Of a stretch of DNA of 64,000 bases, positions 42,135 to 51,030 are shown piece after piece (within the stretch, counting starts at the first letter, position 1; each line of letters starts with the position of its first letter). Position numbers and translations under genes: made by a program. The DNA comes from Oscillospiraceae bacterium (GTDB lineage Bacteria; Bacillota; Clostridia; Oscillospirales; Ruminococcaceae), in the NCBI GenBank assembly GCA_017427265.1, contig JAFRTG010000015.1, positions 1 through 64,000 of the forward strand, given 5' to 3'. A model generated the notes under the pieces. The model was not told where the DNA came from and searched no databases. It saw nothing but the letters and a program-made list of their open reading frames with translations.

Positions 42135-42210
42135 TGGTCGGAGTGACAGGATTCGAACCTGCGGCATCCTGCTCCCAAAGCAGGCGCGCTACCAACTGCG
42201 CTACACCCCG
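42135..42210 (-). tRNA. tRNA-Pro (anticodon TGG)
   Basis: 76 nt including encoded CCA. The acceptor stem CGGGGTG / CACTCCG pairs with one G-T. The D-loop is AGCGCAGTTGGTAGCGC, the anticodon loop TTTGGGA gives TGG, and the T-arm contains GGTTCGAATCC. Confidence 0.97.
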
Positions 42211-42220
42211 TGCGCTCTAT

Positions 42221-42249
42221 ATTTTATCATATTTCGTGCGGTTTGTCAA
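42221..42249 (-). promoter_or_regulatory. Promoter of tRNA-Pro
   Basis: Minus strand: TTGACA (42244-42249), 17 bp spacer, TAAAAT (42221-42226), about 11 bp before the tRNA. Confidence 0.82.
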
Positions 42250-42340
42250 GTATTTGTTGTACTTGTCCGGGCGGTGCGGGAGCCTGCTGCGGCTCTGCAT
42301 AAGATTCATTGATTTTATATATAAAGTCACAAGAAATCCA

Positions 42341-42369
42341 TTGACTTTTTAACGGATCTGTGATACAAT
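42341..42369 (+). promoter_or_regulatory. Promoter of hpt
   Basis: TTGACT (42341-42346), 17 bp spacer, TACAAT (42364-42369). Confidence 0.8.
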
Positions 42370-42435
42370 AGAGACAGTTATGTTGATATATTTAAAAAGC
42401 ATAACTGCAGTATATCAGGAAAGGAATTCTGTCAA

Positions 42436-42999
42436 ATGAACAATGGCCGTTTTACACTGCTGAAAACCAATGAAGAAGTCAAAAAGCGCATCACGGAGCT
42501 TGCTGCGGAGATTTCCCGCGATTATGCAGGAACGCCTGAGGATAATCCGCTGCTTGTGCTCTGCACGCTGCGCGGCGCCATATTCTTTTCTGCCGACCTG
42601 ATCCGCGGGCTGACTGTGCCGTGCGAGATCAATTTTCTCAAGGTGCAGTCCTATCAGGGCACGCGCCCGGCCGGTTCTCCGATTTTTGAGCTCGGCGAGC
42701 GGATTGATGTCCGCGGCCGTGATGTGCTGATTGTGGAGGATATTGTCGATACCGGACAGACCATGGATACTGTGATGCAAAATTTTTCCGACAAGGGTGC
42801 AAACAGCATCCGCATTGCGACGATGCTGGATAAGCCGTCGCGCAGGTATGAGCATCTGAAGGAGACGGTTGTCCCGGATTATATCGGCTTCGAGATTCCC
42901 GACCTGTTTGTTGTCGGCTGGGGTCTTGACTATAACGAGGATTACCGGATGCTGCCGGATATCATGGTGTATCATCCGGAAGAAGATACGGAATCCTGA
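42436..42999 (+). CDS. hpt: Hypoxanthine phosphoribosyltransferase
   Basis: 187 aa cytoplasmic enzyme that converts hypoxanthine or guanine and PRPP to IMP or GMP (purine salvage). The PRPP-binding motif VLIVEDIVDTGQTM (~97-110) is diagnostic. CTLRGAIFFSADL and the flexible-loop region KVQSYQGT follow the family, and the C-terminal FVVGWGLDYNEDYR is the base-binding end. Length is normal. AAAGGA lies upstream. It is monocistronic behind its own promoter. Confidence 0.95.
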   Translation: MNNGRFTLLKTNEEVKKRITELAAEISRDYAGTPEDNPLLVLCTLRGAIFFSADLIRGLTVPCEINFLKVQSYQGTRPAGSPIFELGERIDVRGRDVLIVEDIVDTGQTMDTVMQNFSDKGANSIRIATMLDKPSRRYEHLKETVVPDYIGFEIPDLFVVGWGLDYNEDYRMLPDIMVYHPEEDTES

Positions 43000-43112
43000 C
43001 GCGGTTTCCGGCACGGCGCAGACCGTCGCGGATGCCACTGCTTGTTTGAATGGTCGGATTGTGAGGTGTATGCCTATGTCCTGCGAAACTGAACACTTAT
43101 TGCTGCCCGGCA

Positions 43113-43139
43113 GTTGCGCACGGGCAGCGTCTCAGGCTG
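43113..43139 (+). terminator. GC-rich hairpin downstream of hpt
   Basis: Stem GCTGCCCG / CGGGCAGC with an 11 nt loop but without a T run. Could be a processing or weak termination site; the role is uncertain. Confidence 0.3.
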
Positions 43140-43193
43140 AAAGAAAAAGGAAGTAACCGGAAGATTCAAACATGTACGTGTGAGGGATTTTCT

Positions 43194-44393
43194 ATGAAAG
43201 GGAAGTGTGCATCAAAGGAAGAAAAAACACGATTATGCCTGCCGTTTTCGATAGCTGCGGCAGCAGTTGTATGTATTCTGGCAGCACTGCGGGCGCAGGG
43301 ATTCCTGCAGTACCCGGGCGATATCAATCTTGACCGGCAGATCGACGTTTCTGACGGCGTGATGATCGCACGGTTCTGTTCGGGTGATTCTTCTGCCTAT
43401 GTGACAGAGGAAGGCCTTGCCAATGCAGACGCCGATCTGAACGGCGAAATCTCAACGGATGACATTACCTGTGTGCTCCGGATGATCGTCGGATATGTGC
43501 CGAAACCGCGGAATCCGTATGAAACGGCAGCCGTCCCGCGGCCGGACACAACCGCGCCGGAGGAATCCAAAAAGACCGGTGACCTGTCAACCGTGACAGC
43601 CGCGCAGCAGACAGAAGCTGAACAGACAGATTCCGTGACAGAAAACAGCATGACAGAAATCATTGCGGACGGAAAAGCGTACCCGCTGGGCGTGTCGATC
43701 TCCGTGCTGACCGGCAGCGTGAAGCCCGCAGAAACGCTGACAGTGCCATACCGAAAGGGAAATGTGATCTTTTCCGTTTTTTCAGATGTGCCTGAGCAAA
43801 CCGTTGCGGCATTTGCGTTTGATGACATCATATTCGGATATTATCTGCTGTGCAGGACGTATACGGCGCCGGCGGGATATACCGTGAAGGAGTTCTGTGA
43901 CAAAATGCAGGATGACAGGCTCTATGCAGTTCTGGTGCAGCGGGAAGGAATGGATATCCGGTTCACGGCGCTTGCGGACTGTGATGATCTGCAGGTGCTC
44001 TCCAAGCTGGCATTTTATGCGGCCAACGGCATCCGTGCACAGCACGGGCTGCCGGGCTACCGGTGGGATCCGGAGCTTGCAAAGGCGGCACGGCTCCACA
44101 GCGCGGACATGGCCGTAAACAATTTCTGCGAGCATGAAAGCTCGGACGGCACTGCCTTCGGCGACCGGCTCGACCGCTGCGGCATCGGCTGGCAGTCCTG
44201 TGCGGAAAATATAGATTACGGATATCTCGATCCGTTTTCTGCGGTCAACGGCTGGTACAATTCCGCGGCAGGTCACAGGGACAATCTGCTCAGTCAGAAA
44301 TATGTGCGCACAGGGATCGCCTTTGCCTATCACCCGGATGCGGACTACCTGTTTTACGGAACGCAGGACTTCTGCAGGCTCTGGAATGACTGA
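43194..44393 (+). CDS. Dockerin - CAP (SCP-like) domain protein with N-terminal anchor
   Basis: 399 aa. Membrane segment/signal ~15-35, immediately followed by a dockerin (DINLDRQIDVSDGV and DLNGEISTDDI, ~43-102), a Thr/Glu-rich linker, an unassigned domain (~155-255), and a CAP/SCP domain (~265-399; ANGIRAQHGLPGYRWDPELAKAARLHSADMA, CEHESSDG, AENIDYG, GWYNSAAGHRDNLL). CAP proteins bind lipids or glycans or act as proteases; the bacterial role is mostly unknown. The signal may be uncleaved. GAGGG lies upstream. Confidence 0.83.
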   Translation: MKGKCASKEEKTRLCLPFSIAAAAVVCILAALRAQGFLQYPGDINLDRQIDVSDGVMIARFCSGDSSAYVTEEGLANADADLNGEISTDDITCVLRMIVGYVPKPRNPYETAAVPRPDTTAPEESKKTGDLSTVTAAQQTEAEQTDSVTENSMTEIIADGKAYPLGVSISVLTGSVKPAETLTVPYRKGNVIFSVFSDVPEQTVAAFAFDDIIFGYYLLCRTYTAPAGYTVKEFCDKMQDDRLYAVLVQREGMDIRFTALADCDDLQVLSKLAFYAANGIRAQHGLPGYRWDPELAKAARLHSADMAVNNFCEHESSDGTAFGDRLDRCGIGWQSCAENIDYGYLDPFSAVNGWYNSAAGHRDNLLSQKYVRTGIAFAYHPDADYLFYGTQDFCRLWND

Positions 44394-44465
44394 ATGTATA
44401 TTATTCAGGCGAATATGCTAATATATGTATAATATACATGAATATTCTGGGAATATGCATATTTC
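44391..44465 (+). promoter_or_regulatory. AT-rich palindromes upstream of argG, candidate ArgR boxes
   Basis: Three palindromes lie in tandem before the arg promoter: ATGTATAATATACAT (44425-44439, perfect around a central A), GAATATTC (44440-44447) and AATATGCATATT (44452-44463), plus TGAAT...ATTCA (44391-44407). Size and composition recall ArgR/AhrC ARG boxes. Site identity is inferred. Confidence 0.5.
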
Positions 44466-44477
44466 GTTCCAAAACAC

Positions 44478-44505
44478 TTGACAAATTTCCAAATCTGTGT
44501 ATAAT
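44478..44505 (+). promoter_or_regulatory. Promoter of arginine biosynthesis cluster
   Basis: TTGACA (44478-44483), 16 bp spacer, TATAAT (44500-44505), directly downstream of the candidate ARG boxes. Confidence 0.8.
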
Positions 44506-44561
44506 GAAAATGGATTTTACAGGCAGGCTATATTTCCTGCCGGAAAGGAAGATATATCATC

Positions 44562-45794
44562 ATGGCTGAAACAAAAACTCCGAAGAAGATTGTGCTGGCT
44601 TATTCCGGCGGTCTCGATACTTCCATCATCATTCCGTGGCTCAAGGAGACCTATCCGGGCTGCGAGGTCATTGCTGTTTCCGGCGATGTCGGACAGGGCA
44701 CTGAGCTGGACGGTCTGGAGGAAAAGGCAATCAAGACCGGCGCTTCCAAGCTCTATATTGAAGATCTGACTGACGAATTCATCGACGATTATGTCTTCCC
44801 GACCGTTAAGGCGGGTGCTGTGTACGAGGGCAAGTACCTGCTCGGTACTTCCTTTGCACGTCCGATCATTGCAAAGCGCATTGCGGAGATCGCAGTGAAG
44901 GAAGGCGCTGACGCAATCTGCCACGGCTGCACCGGCAAGGGCAACGATCAGGTTCGCTTCGAGCTGACCATCAAGGCATTCTGCCCGGATATGCAGATCA
45001 TTGCACCGTGGAGAATCTGGGACATCAAGTCCCGCGACGAGGAGATCGACTACGCAGAGGCACACAACATTCCGCTGAAGATTTCCCGCGAAACCAACTA
45101 TTCCAAGGACAAGAACCTGTGGCATATTTCTCATGAGGGTCTGGATCTTGAGAATCCGGCAAACGAGCCGCAGTACAACAAGCCCGGCTTCCTGGAGCTC
45201 GGCGTTTCGCCGGAGCAGGCACCGGATACCCCGACCTATGTGACCATCGACTTTGAAAAGGGCGTTCCGGTTGCTGTGGACGGCGTCAAGATGAAGGGCA
45301 GCGATATCGTCCGCAAGCTGAATGCACTCGGCGGCGCAAACGGCATCGGCATCACCGATATCGTTGAGAACCGTCTGGTCGGCATGAAGAGCCGCGGCGT
45401 TTATGAGACACCCGGCGGCACGATCCTCTACTACGCACACGCTGCACTGGAGACGATCACGCTGGACAAGCAGACCGCAAGAGTCAAGGAGCAGCTCTCT
45501 CATCAGTATGCGGATCTCGTTTACAACGGCCAGTGGTTCACCCCGCTGCGCGAGGCACTCGATGCATTTGTGGACAGCACACAGCAGACGGTCAACGGTA
45601 CGGTCAAGCTGAAGCTCTACAAGGGCAACATCATCACCGCAGGCATCACTTCGCCGGATACGCTCTATGATGAAGAGGTCGCAACCTTCGATGAGGATGA
45701 CGTTTATAATCAGGCAGACAGCGCAGGCTTCATCAACCTCTACGGCCTGCCAATCAAGGTGCGCGCGAAGCTGAATCAGAAGCGCGGCAAGTAA
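44562..45794 (+). CDS. argG: Argininosuccinate synthase
   Basis: 410 aa. Catalyses citrulline + aspartate + ATP to argininosuccinate. The N-type ATP pyrophosphatase P-loop [10 protein letters not shown] (~12-21) and the conserved [15 protein letters not shown] (~125-139) are intact; length is standard. First gene of the arg cluster; AAAGGA is the ribosome binding site. A strong hairpin at 45808-45851 separates it from the next gene, so downstream genes may need readthrough or a further promoter. Confidence 0.96.
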   Translation: MAETKTPKKIVLAYSGGLDTSIIIPWLKETYPGCEVIAVSGDVGQGTELDGLEEKAIKTGASKLYIEDLTDEFIDDYVFPTVKAGAVYEGKYLLGTSFARPIIAKRIAEIAVKEGADAICHGCTGKGNDQVRFELTIKAFCPDMQIIAPWRIWDIKSRDEEIDYAEAHNIPLKISRETNYSKDKNLWHISHEGLDLENPANEPQYNKPGFLELGVSPEQAPDTPTYVTIDFEKGVPVAVDGVKMKGSDIVRKLNALGGANGIGITDIVENRLVGMKSRGVYETPGGTILYYAHAALETITLDKQTARVKEQLSHQYADLVYNGQWFTPLREALDAFVDSTQQTVNGTVKLKLYKGNIITAGITSPDTLYDEEVATFDEDDVYNQADSAGFINLYGLPIKVRAKLNQKRGK

Positions 45795-45807
45795 TTCTGA
45801 GCAATAC

Positions 45808-45851
45808 GGACAGAGTAGGGCGGCTTTCGCGGGTCGCCCTGTCTGTTTTTT
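45808..45851 (+). terminator. Terminator or attenuator after argG
   Basis: GACAG...AGGGCG / CGCCCT...CTGTC stem followed by TGTTTTTTC. It lies inside the arg gene series, so partial readthrough is likely. Confidence 0.75.
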
Positions 45852-45874
45852 CATCTGACCGGAGGGATGATGAA

Positions 45875-46153
45875 ATGAAAGAATATATGGTGCGCAAAAA
45901 GCACAGCCCGAAACGTTCTGATCTGATTGCAGGCTGGTCGCCCGGGCTGCAGATCTATGTGGTCTCCGTGCTGCAGAATTACAGCTTTGCGTATTACTGC
46001 GATTTTTTCGAGATCACCAAAGAGACCTATGACCGCTTTGAGGATCCGGATTTTGATCCGCCGCTGGGCAGGCTGCTCTTTTCGGAGGCGCCGGTCGGCG
46101 GCCGGCGGACTGCGGAAGAGGATGCAATCCACGAAAGATTTTACGGGAGATAA
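45875..46153 (+). CDS. Small protein of unknown function between argG and argH
   Basis: 92 aa, basic N-terminus then aromatic-rich (LQIYVVSVLQNYSFAYYCDFFEITKETYDRFEDPDFDPP). No membrane segment or known motif. GGAGG lies 9 bp before the ATG, and the gene ends 17 bp before argH. The strong ribosome binding site and tight packing argue that it is a real gene. Not recognised; a role in arginine metabolism is only suggested by position. Confidence 0.65.
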   Translation: MKEYMVRKKHSPKRSDLIAGWSPGLQIYVVSVLQNYSFAYYCDFFEITKETYDRFEDPDFDPPLGRLLFSEAPVGGRRTAEEDAIHERFYGR

Positions 46154-46170
46154 CGGAAAGGATTTATATT

Positions 46171-47556
46171 ATGGCAAAAATGTGGGCAGGCAGATTTTCA
46201 AAAGAGGTCGATGAAACTGTCAATGCGTTCAATTCCTCGATCTCCTTTGACGGCAGAATGTATGCACAGGATATCCGCGGCAGCATCGCACATGCAACGA
46301 TGCTCGGCGACTGCGGCATCATCCCGCAGGACGATGCAAAGAAGATCATTGCCGGTCTGAAGGGCATCCTTTCTGATCTGGAATCCGGTGCGCTGCTGAT
46401 GGATCCGACCGCTGAGGATATTCACATGTTTGTGGAGGCAGAGCTGACCAAGCGCATCGGCGATGCGGGCAAGCGTCTGCATACGGCACGTTCCCGGAAC
46501 GATCAGGTCGCGCTCGATGTCCGCCTGATTCTCCGCGATGAGATCGCGGAGATCCGCAAGCTGCTGCACGCACTGCTCAGAACGCTTGTGAAGATTGCTG
46601 AGCAGCATACGGAAACCATTATGCCGGGCTATACACATCTGCAGCGTGCGCAGCCCGTGACGCTGGCGCATCACATCCTTGCTTATGTCTGGATGCTGCT
46701 GCGCGATGACGGCAGACTCGTCGATACGGCCAAGCGCATGAATTACTGCCCGCTGGGTGCAGGCGCACTCGCCGGCACGACCTATCCGATCAACCGGAAG
46801 CAGACGGCACAGCTGCTGGAATTCACAGCGCCGGTTCCGAACTCGCTGGATGCGGTTTCCGACCGCGATTTCTGCGTGGAGCTTGCAAATGCGCTCTCGC
46901 TGCTGATGGTGCATCTTTCACGCTTCTCGGAGGAGATCATTCTGTGGTGCTCGTGGGAATTCAAGTTTATTGAGCTCGATGACGCCTATGCAACCGGCTC
47001 CTCCATCATGCCGCAGAAAAAGAACCCGGATGTCACCGAGCTGATCCGTGGCAAGACCGGCAGAGTCATCGGTGATCTGACGACGCTGCTTTCGATGCTG
47101 AAAGGGCTTCCGCTTGCATATAATAAGGATATGCAGGAGGACAAGGAAGCAATTTTCGATGCGATTGACCAGGCCAAGCTGTGCCTGAAAACCTTCGACC
47201 CGATGCTTGCAACGATGCGCGTCAATAAGGAAAAAATGCGCGCGGCTGCTGCACAGGGCTTTATCAACGCGACTGACTGCGCCGATTATCTGGTCAAAAA
47301 GGGTCTGCCGTTCCGCGATGCCTACAAGATCACCGGTACGCTGGTTGCAAAGTGCATCGCAGACGGCCTGACGCTTGAAACGCTTCCGCTTGCCGACTAT
47401 CAGGCAGCATGCGAAGCATTCGGTGCGGATGTCTATGAGGCCATCGCACTGGAAACCTGCCTGAACGGCAGAATCTCCGAGGGCGGACCTTCTGCCGAGG
47501 CTGTCCGCGTCCAGCTGGATGCAGCCAAGCAGGCGATTGGAGCGCTTTCTGTATGA
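46171..47556 (+). CDS. argH: Argininosuccinate lyase
   Basis: 461 aa. Splits argininosuccinate into arginine and fumarate. Family signature GSSIMPQKKNPD (~277-288) with the catalytic serine, plus HTARSRNDQVALD and TIMPGYTHLQRAQP. Standard length. AAAGGA is the ribosome binding site. Its stop overlaps the next ATG (ATGA). Confidence 0.96.
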   Translation: MAKMWAGRFSKEVDETVNAFNSSISFDGRMYAQDIRGSIAHATMLGDCGIIPQDDAKKIIAGLKGILSDLESGALLMDPTAEDIHMFVEAELTKRIGDAGKRLHTARSRNDQVALDVRLILRDEIAEIRKLLHALLRTLVKIAEQHTETIMPGYTHLQRAQPVTLAHHILAYVWMLLRDDGRLVDTAKRMNYCPLGAGALAGTTYPINRKQTAQLLEFTAPVPNSLDAVSDRDFCVELANALSLLMVHLSRFSEEIILWCSWEFKFIELDDAYATGSSIMPQKKNPDVTELIRGKTGRVIGDLTTLLSMLKGLPLAYNKDMQEDKEAIFDAIDQAKLCLKTFDPMLATMRVNKEKMRAAAAQGFINATDCADYLVKKGLPFRDAYKITGTLVAKCIADGLTLETLPLADYQAACEAFGADVYEAIALETCLNGRISEGGPSAEAVRVQLDAAKQAIGALSV

Positions 47557-47786
47557 AAAAGCGGATTTTACATGCTTTTTTGATATCGCTGGTCGTATTC
47601 ATCGTCTGGCTGGTCGGACAGATCATTCTGATGCACGATTTTCCGGAGTCAACGCTGCGGACGTCGCGTATCTGGGCGATCATGATGGCGGCTGCTGCGT
47701 GCATCTGGAATCTGCTGCACTACCGCCGCACCGAAAAGAAAAAACGTGAGGATGAGGAAAATGAAAACTACAAAGGTGTATATTGA
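47553..47786 (+). CDS. Small two-helix membrane protein in arg operon
   Basis: 77 aa. Two membrane segments (~8-27 and ~42-58) separated by HDFPESTLRTSR, then a charged tail RRTEKKKREDEENEN. It starts in the argH stop codon (ATGA) and runs 26 bp into argC, so it is translationally coupled on both sides. Not recognised; it could regulate or localise an arg enzyme, but nothing shows this directly. Confidence 0.6.
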   Translation: MKKRILHAFLISLVVFIVWLVGQIILMHDFPESTLRTSRIWAIMMAAAACIWNLLHYRRTEKKKREDEENENYKGVY

Positions 47787-48711
47787 CGGGCAGGCCGGCA
47801 CCACCGGACTCAAGCTCTATGACCGGATCCGGAACCGCCCGGACGTGGAACTGCTGACGATCGACCCGGCACTGCACCGGGATAATGCAGAGCGTGCCCG
47901 TCTCATCAATCTTTCGGATGTGACCTTCCTCTGCCTGCCGGATGCGGCTTCGATTGAGGCGGTTTCGTTTGTGGAAAACCCGGATACACGGATCATTGAC
48001 GCCTCGACGGCGCACCGCACAAATCCGGACTGGGCATACGGTTTTCCGGAGCTTTCGCCCGCACACCGCGAAAAGATTCTCTCATCCAAGCGCGTTGCAG
48101 TTCCGGGCTGCTATGCTTCCGGCTTTGCATCTCTGGTGTATCCGATGGTGCAGAGCGGCATGATGCAGCCGGATTATCCCGTGACCTGCCATGCGGTTTC
48201 CGGCTACAGCGGCGCCGGAAAGAATGCGATTGCGGTTTATGAATCGGACGACCGTCCGGCAGAATTCGGCAGCCCGCGGCAGTACGCACTCGGCCAGAAG
48301 CATAAGCATCTGCCGGAAATGCAGAAGGTCTCCGGCCTTGCATATCCGCCGATGTTCAATCCGCTGGTCTGTGATTATTATGCGGGCATGGTCGTATCCG
48401 TCCCGCTGCACCGCCGTCTGCTGAACGGCAAGCCCTCTCTTGAGGAAGTACATGCGATGTTTGAACAGCATTATGCCGGACAGCAGTTCGTCAAGGTGCG
48501 TGCGCTGCAGGGTACAGATGTGCTGGAAAACGGCTTCCTGCCTGCCAATACGCTTGCAGGCACCAATCTGCTGGAGGTTTTCGTCTGCGGCAATGACGAG
48601 CAGATTCTGCTCGCAGCGCGGCTCGACAATCTCGGCAAGGGCGCATCCGGTGCGGCGCTGCAGTGCTTCAACATCATGACCGGTGCACCGGAAGAGACCG
48701 GACTCGTATAA
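47761..48711 (+). CDS. argC: N-acetyl-gamma-glutamyl-phosphate reductase (ArgC type 2)
   Basis: 316 aa. NADPH-dependent reduction of N-acetylglutamyl phosphate. The N-terminus KVYIDGQAGTTGLKLYDRI, the active-site cysteine in VPGCYASGF and its ~310-residue length mark the shorter type 2 form. Start at 47761 chosen for AGGATGAGG just upstream; an in-frame GTG lies at 47746. Confidence 0.93.
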   Translation: MKTTKVYIDGQAGTTGLKLYDRIRNRPDVELLTIDPALHRDNAERARLINLSDVTFLCLPDAASIEAVSFVENPDTRIIDASTAHRTNPDWAYGFPELSPAHREKILSSKRVAVPGCYASGFASLVYPMVQSGMMQPDYPVTCHAVSGYSGAGKNAIAVYESDDRPAEFGSPRQYALGQKHKHLPEMQKVSGLAYPPMFNPLVCDYYAGMVVSVPLHRRLLNGKPSLEEVHAMFEQHYAGQQFVKVRALQGTDVLENGFLPANTLAGTNLLEVFVCGNDEQILLAARLDNLGKGASGAALQCFNIMTGAPEETGLV

Positions 48712-48724
48712 AGGAGAAGAAAAG

Positions 48725-50017
48725 ATGAAACTGCAAAGCTTTGCTGATTATACATTTGTGGACGGCGGTGTCTGTGCGGCAGCCGGATTCAAGGCGAACG
48801 GCGTTTGCTGCGGACTGCGGCATCAGGAGCTTTCGTCCGTGACGGAGCAGGCACAGGCGGCAAATGAACCCGATGACAAGCCGAAGAAGAACGATCTTGC
48901 CATGATCGTTTCGGACTGCGACTGCGCTGCAGCTGCGGTCTATACATCCAACCAGTTCAAGGGCGCACCGATTCTTGTGACGAAAAAGCATCTGGCGGAC
49001 GGCCGCGCGCGTGCGGTGATTGTCAATTCCGTCAACGCCAATACCTGCAACGCGGACGGCGTTGAAAAGGCAGAGGCTATGTGCCGTCTGGCCGCCGATG
49101 CCCTGCACATTCCGGCAGAGGACGTTGTGGTCGCATCGACCGGCGTCATCGGTCAGGTGCTCCCGATCGAGCCGATCGCAGCAGCCGTTCCGGCGCTGGC
49201 AGAGGGTCTCTCCTATGAGGGCAATGAAGAAGCGGTTCACGCCATTATGACCACGGATACCCGTGAAAAAGAGGTTGCGGTTTCGTTCAGAATCGGCAAA
49301 ACGACCTGCACGCTCGGCGGTATGCTCAAGGGCAGCGGCATGATTCATCCGAACATGGCGACAACGCTGACCTTCCTGACCACAGACTGCGCAATCTCTC
49401 CGGCGATGCTGCAGCAGGCGCTCTCCGATGTGGTGCGCGTGACGCTGAACCGTGTTTCCGTTGACGGCGACCAGTCCACGAACGACATGGTCTGCGTGAT
49501 GGCAAACGGCATGGCCGAAAACAAGGAAATCTCCGATGAATCCAAGGATTATGCGGTGTTCCGCGGCGCGCTGTATACCGTAATGTTGAACCTCGCAAGA
49601 ATGTGCGCGGCAGACGGCGAGGGCGCAACCAAGCTGATCGAATGCGTGGTATCGGAAGCGGCCTCGGAGGAAACGGCGGAAAAGCTCGCAAAGAGCGTCA
49701 TCTGTTCCAGCCTCTTCAAGGCGGCGATGTTCGGCGCAGATGCAAACTGGGGCAGAATTGCCTGTGCAATGGGCTATGCAGACTGCGATTTTGACATCAG
49801 CAAGGTCGATGTCGATCTGGCATCTGCCAAGGGCAGAATCTCCGTTGCGAAGGACGGATTCGGTGTTCCGTTCTCGGAGGAGGATGCCAAGACCATCCTG
49901 CTTGAGGATGAGATTCAGGTACTGATTTCGCTCAAGGCCGGCGCTGCATCAGCCGTTGCCTGGGGCTGCGATCTGACTTATGATTATGTAAAAATCAACG
50001 GCGACTACAGAAGCTGA
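48725..50017 (+). CDS. argJ: Bifunctional glutamate N-acetyltransferase / amino-acid N-acetyltransferase
   Basis: 430 aa from ATG 48725 (AAGGAG upstream). Transfers acetyl from N-acetylornithine to glutamate, recycling the acetyl group. Self-cleavage occurs before the nucleophilic threonine in KGSGMIHPNMATTLTF (residues around 200-215). STGVIGQVLP and NSVNANTCNA are typical. Presence of argJ means the cyclic pathway, so no argE is needed. Confidence 0.95.
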   Translation: MKLQSFADYTFVDGGVCAAAGFKANGVCCGLRHQELSSVTEQAQAANEPDDKPKKNDLAMIVSDCDCAAAAVYTSNQFKGAPILVTKKHLADGRARAVIVNSVNANTCNADGVEKAEAMCRLAADALHIPAEDVVVASTGVIGQVLPIEPIAAAVPALAEGLSYEGNEEAVHAIMTTDTREKEVAVSFRIGKTTCTLGGMLKGSGMIHPNMATTLTFLTTDCAISPAMLQQALSDVVRVTLNRVSVDGDQSTNDMVCVMANGMAENKEISDESKDYAVFRGALYTVMLNLARMCAADGEGATKLIECVVSEAASEETAEKLAKSVICSSLFKAAMFGADANWGRIACAMGYADCDFDISKVDVDLASAKGRISVAKDGFGVPFSEEDAKTILLEDEIQVLISLKAGAASAVAWGCDLTYDYVKINGDYRS

Positions 50018-50037
50018 AGGAGAAGGAGTAACGCATC

Positions 50038-50925
50038 ATGGAAAAAATGGAGATCCCGGAAAGCATTTCCACACAGATTCGCTCGCAGGTTCTGATCGAC
50101 GCGCTGCCGTATATCCAGCGCTATAACAACAAGATCATTGTCGTGAAGTACGGCGGAAATGCCATGACGAACGAAGCGCTGAAGGAAGCGGTCATGAGTG
50201 ATATCGTGCTGCTTTCGCTGGTCGGAATCCGTGTGGTTCTGGTACACGGCGGCGGCCCGGAAATCAGCGATATGCTGCACCGCCTGAACATTGAGAGCAA
50301 GTTCATCGGCGGCCTGCGCTATACCGACGCGGAGACAGCAGATGTTGTCCGCATGGTGCTGGCAGGCAAGGTCAACAAGGAGCTTGTTTCGCATCTGACA
50401 CGGCATTCCGGGCAGGCGATCGGTCTTTCCGGCATCGACGGTGCGCTGCTGCAGGCGAAGAAAAAGGAATCGAAGCCCGATCTCGGCCTTGTCGGTGAGA
50501 TCACCGATGTCAATACCAAACCGATCCTGACTGCACTGGATAACGGCTATGTGCCGGTCATTGCAACAGTTGCATGCGGGCCGGACGGTCAGGTCTACAA
50601 TGTCAATGCGGATACGGCGGCTGCCTCGATTGCGGCGGCACTCGGCGCAGAGAATCTGATTCTCATGACCGATATCGCCGGCCTGCTCCGCGACAAGGAC
50701 GACCCGTCCACGCTGATTCCTTCTGTCAATATCAGCGAGGTGCAGAACCTCAAGCGGCAGGGCATCATCTCCGGCGGCATGATTCCGAAGATCGACTGCT
50801 GTGTGGAGGCAATCCGCCGCGGCGTCAAGAAGGCCGTCATCATTGACGGCAGAGTGCCGCATTCCATTCTCGTGGAGATCTGCTCCAATGAGGGCGTCGG
50901 TACGCAGTTCCTGAGCGTTTACTGA
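50038..50925 (+). CDS. argB: Acetylglutamate kinase
   Basis: 295 aa. Phosphorylates N-acetylglutamate. The amino-acid kinase fold is evident from VVKYGGNAM (~35-43), VHGGGPEIS and the C-terminal SGGMIPKIDCCVEAIRRGV. GGAGAAGGAG ribosome binding site. Arginine-sensitive forms have an extra N-terminal helix, and the ~20 residues before the core (IPESISTQIRSQVLIDALPYI) fit that, suggesting feedback inhibition. Confidence 0.95.
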   Translation: MEKMEIPESISTQIRSQVLIDALPYIQRYNNKIIVVKYGGNAMTNEALKEAVMSDIVLLSLVGIRVVLVHGGGPEISDMLHRLNIESKFIGGLRYTDAETADVVRMVLAGKVNKELVSHLTRHSGQAIGLSGIDGALLQAKKKESKPDLGLVGEITDVNTKPILTALDNGYVPVIATVACGPDGQVYNVNADTAAASIAAALGAENLILMTDIAGLLRDKDDPSTLIPSVNISEVQNLKRQGIISGGMIPKIDCCVEAIRRGVKKAVIIDGRVPHSILVEICSNEGVGTQFLSVY

Positions 50926-50929
50926 GCAG

Positions 50930-50949
50930 GAAAGCGGCCGGCCGCTTTC
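50930..50949. promoter_or_regulatory. Perfect 20 bp palindrome between argB and argD
   Basis: GAAAGCGGCC followed by its exact reverse complement, starting 5 bp after the argB stop. No T run, so more a processing or stability element, or a binding site, than a terminator. Confidence 0.4.
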
Positions 50950-51030
50950 AGCGTGATGTTATGAGAAACTGAATGCCGTGCGGTTCTGTCGCGGCATATA
51001 CGGATGATGATTCAGATAAAGGAGAATCCA

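Noticed and set aside
42118-42352. Short ORFs across the tRNA-Pro gene on the plus strand
   Set aside because: They read through the tRNA and its promoter; composition and context show they are not genes.
43000-43193. Small ORF between hpt and the CAP-dockerin gene
   Set aside because: No start with a ribosome binding site gives a protein-like product; only a hairpin is seen.
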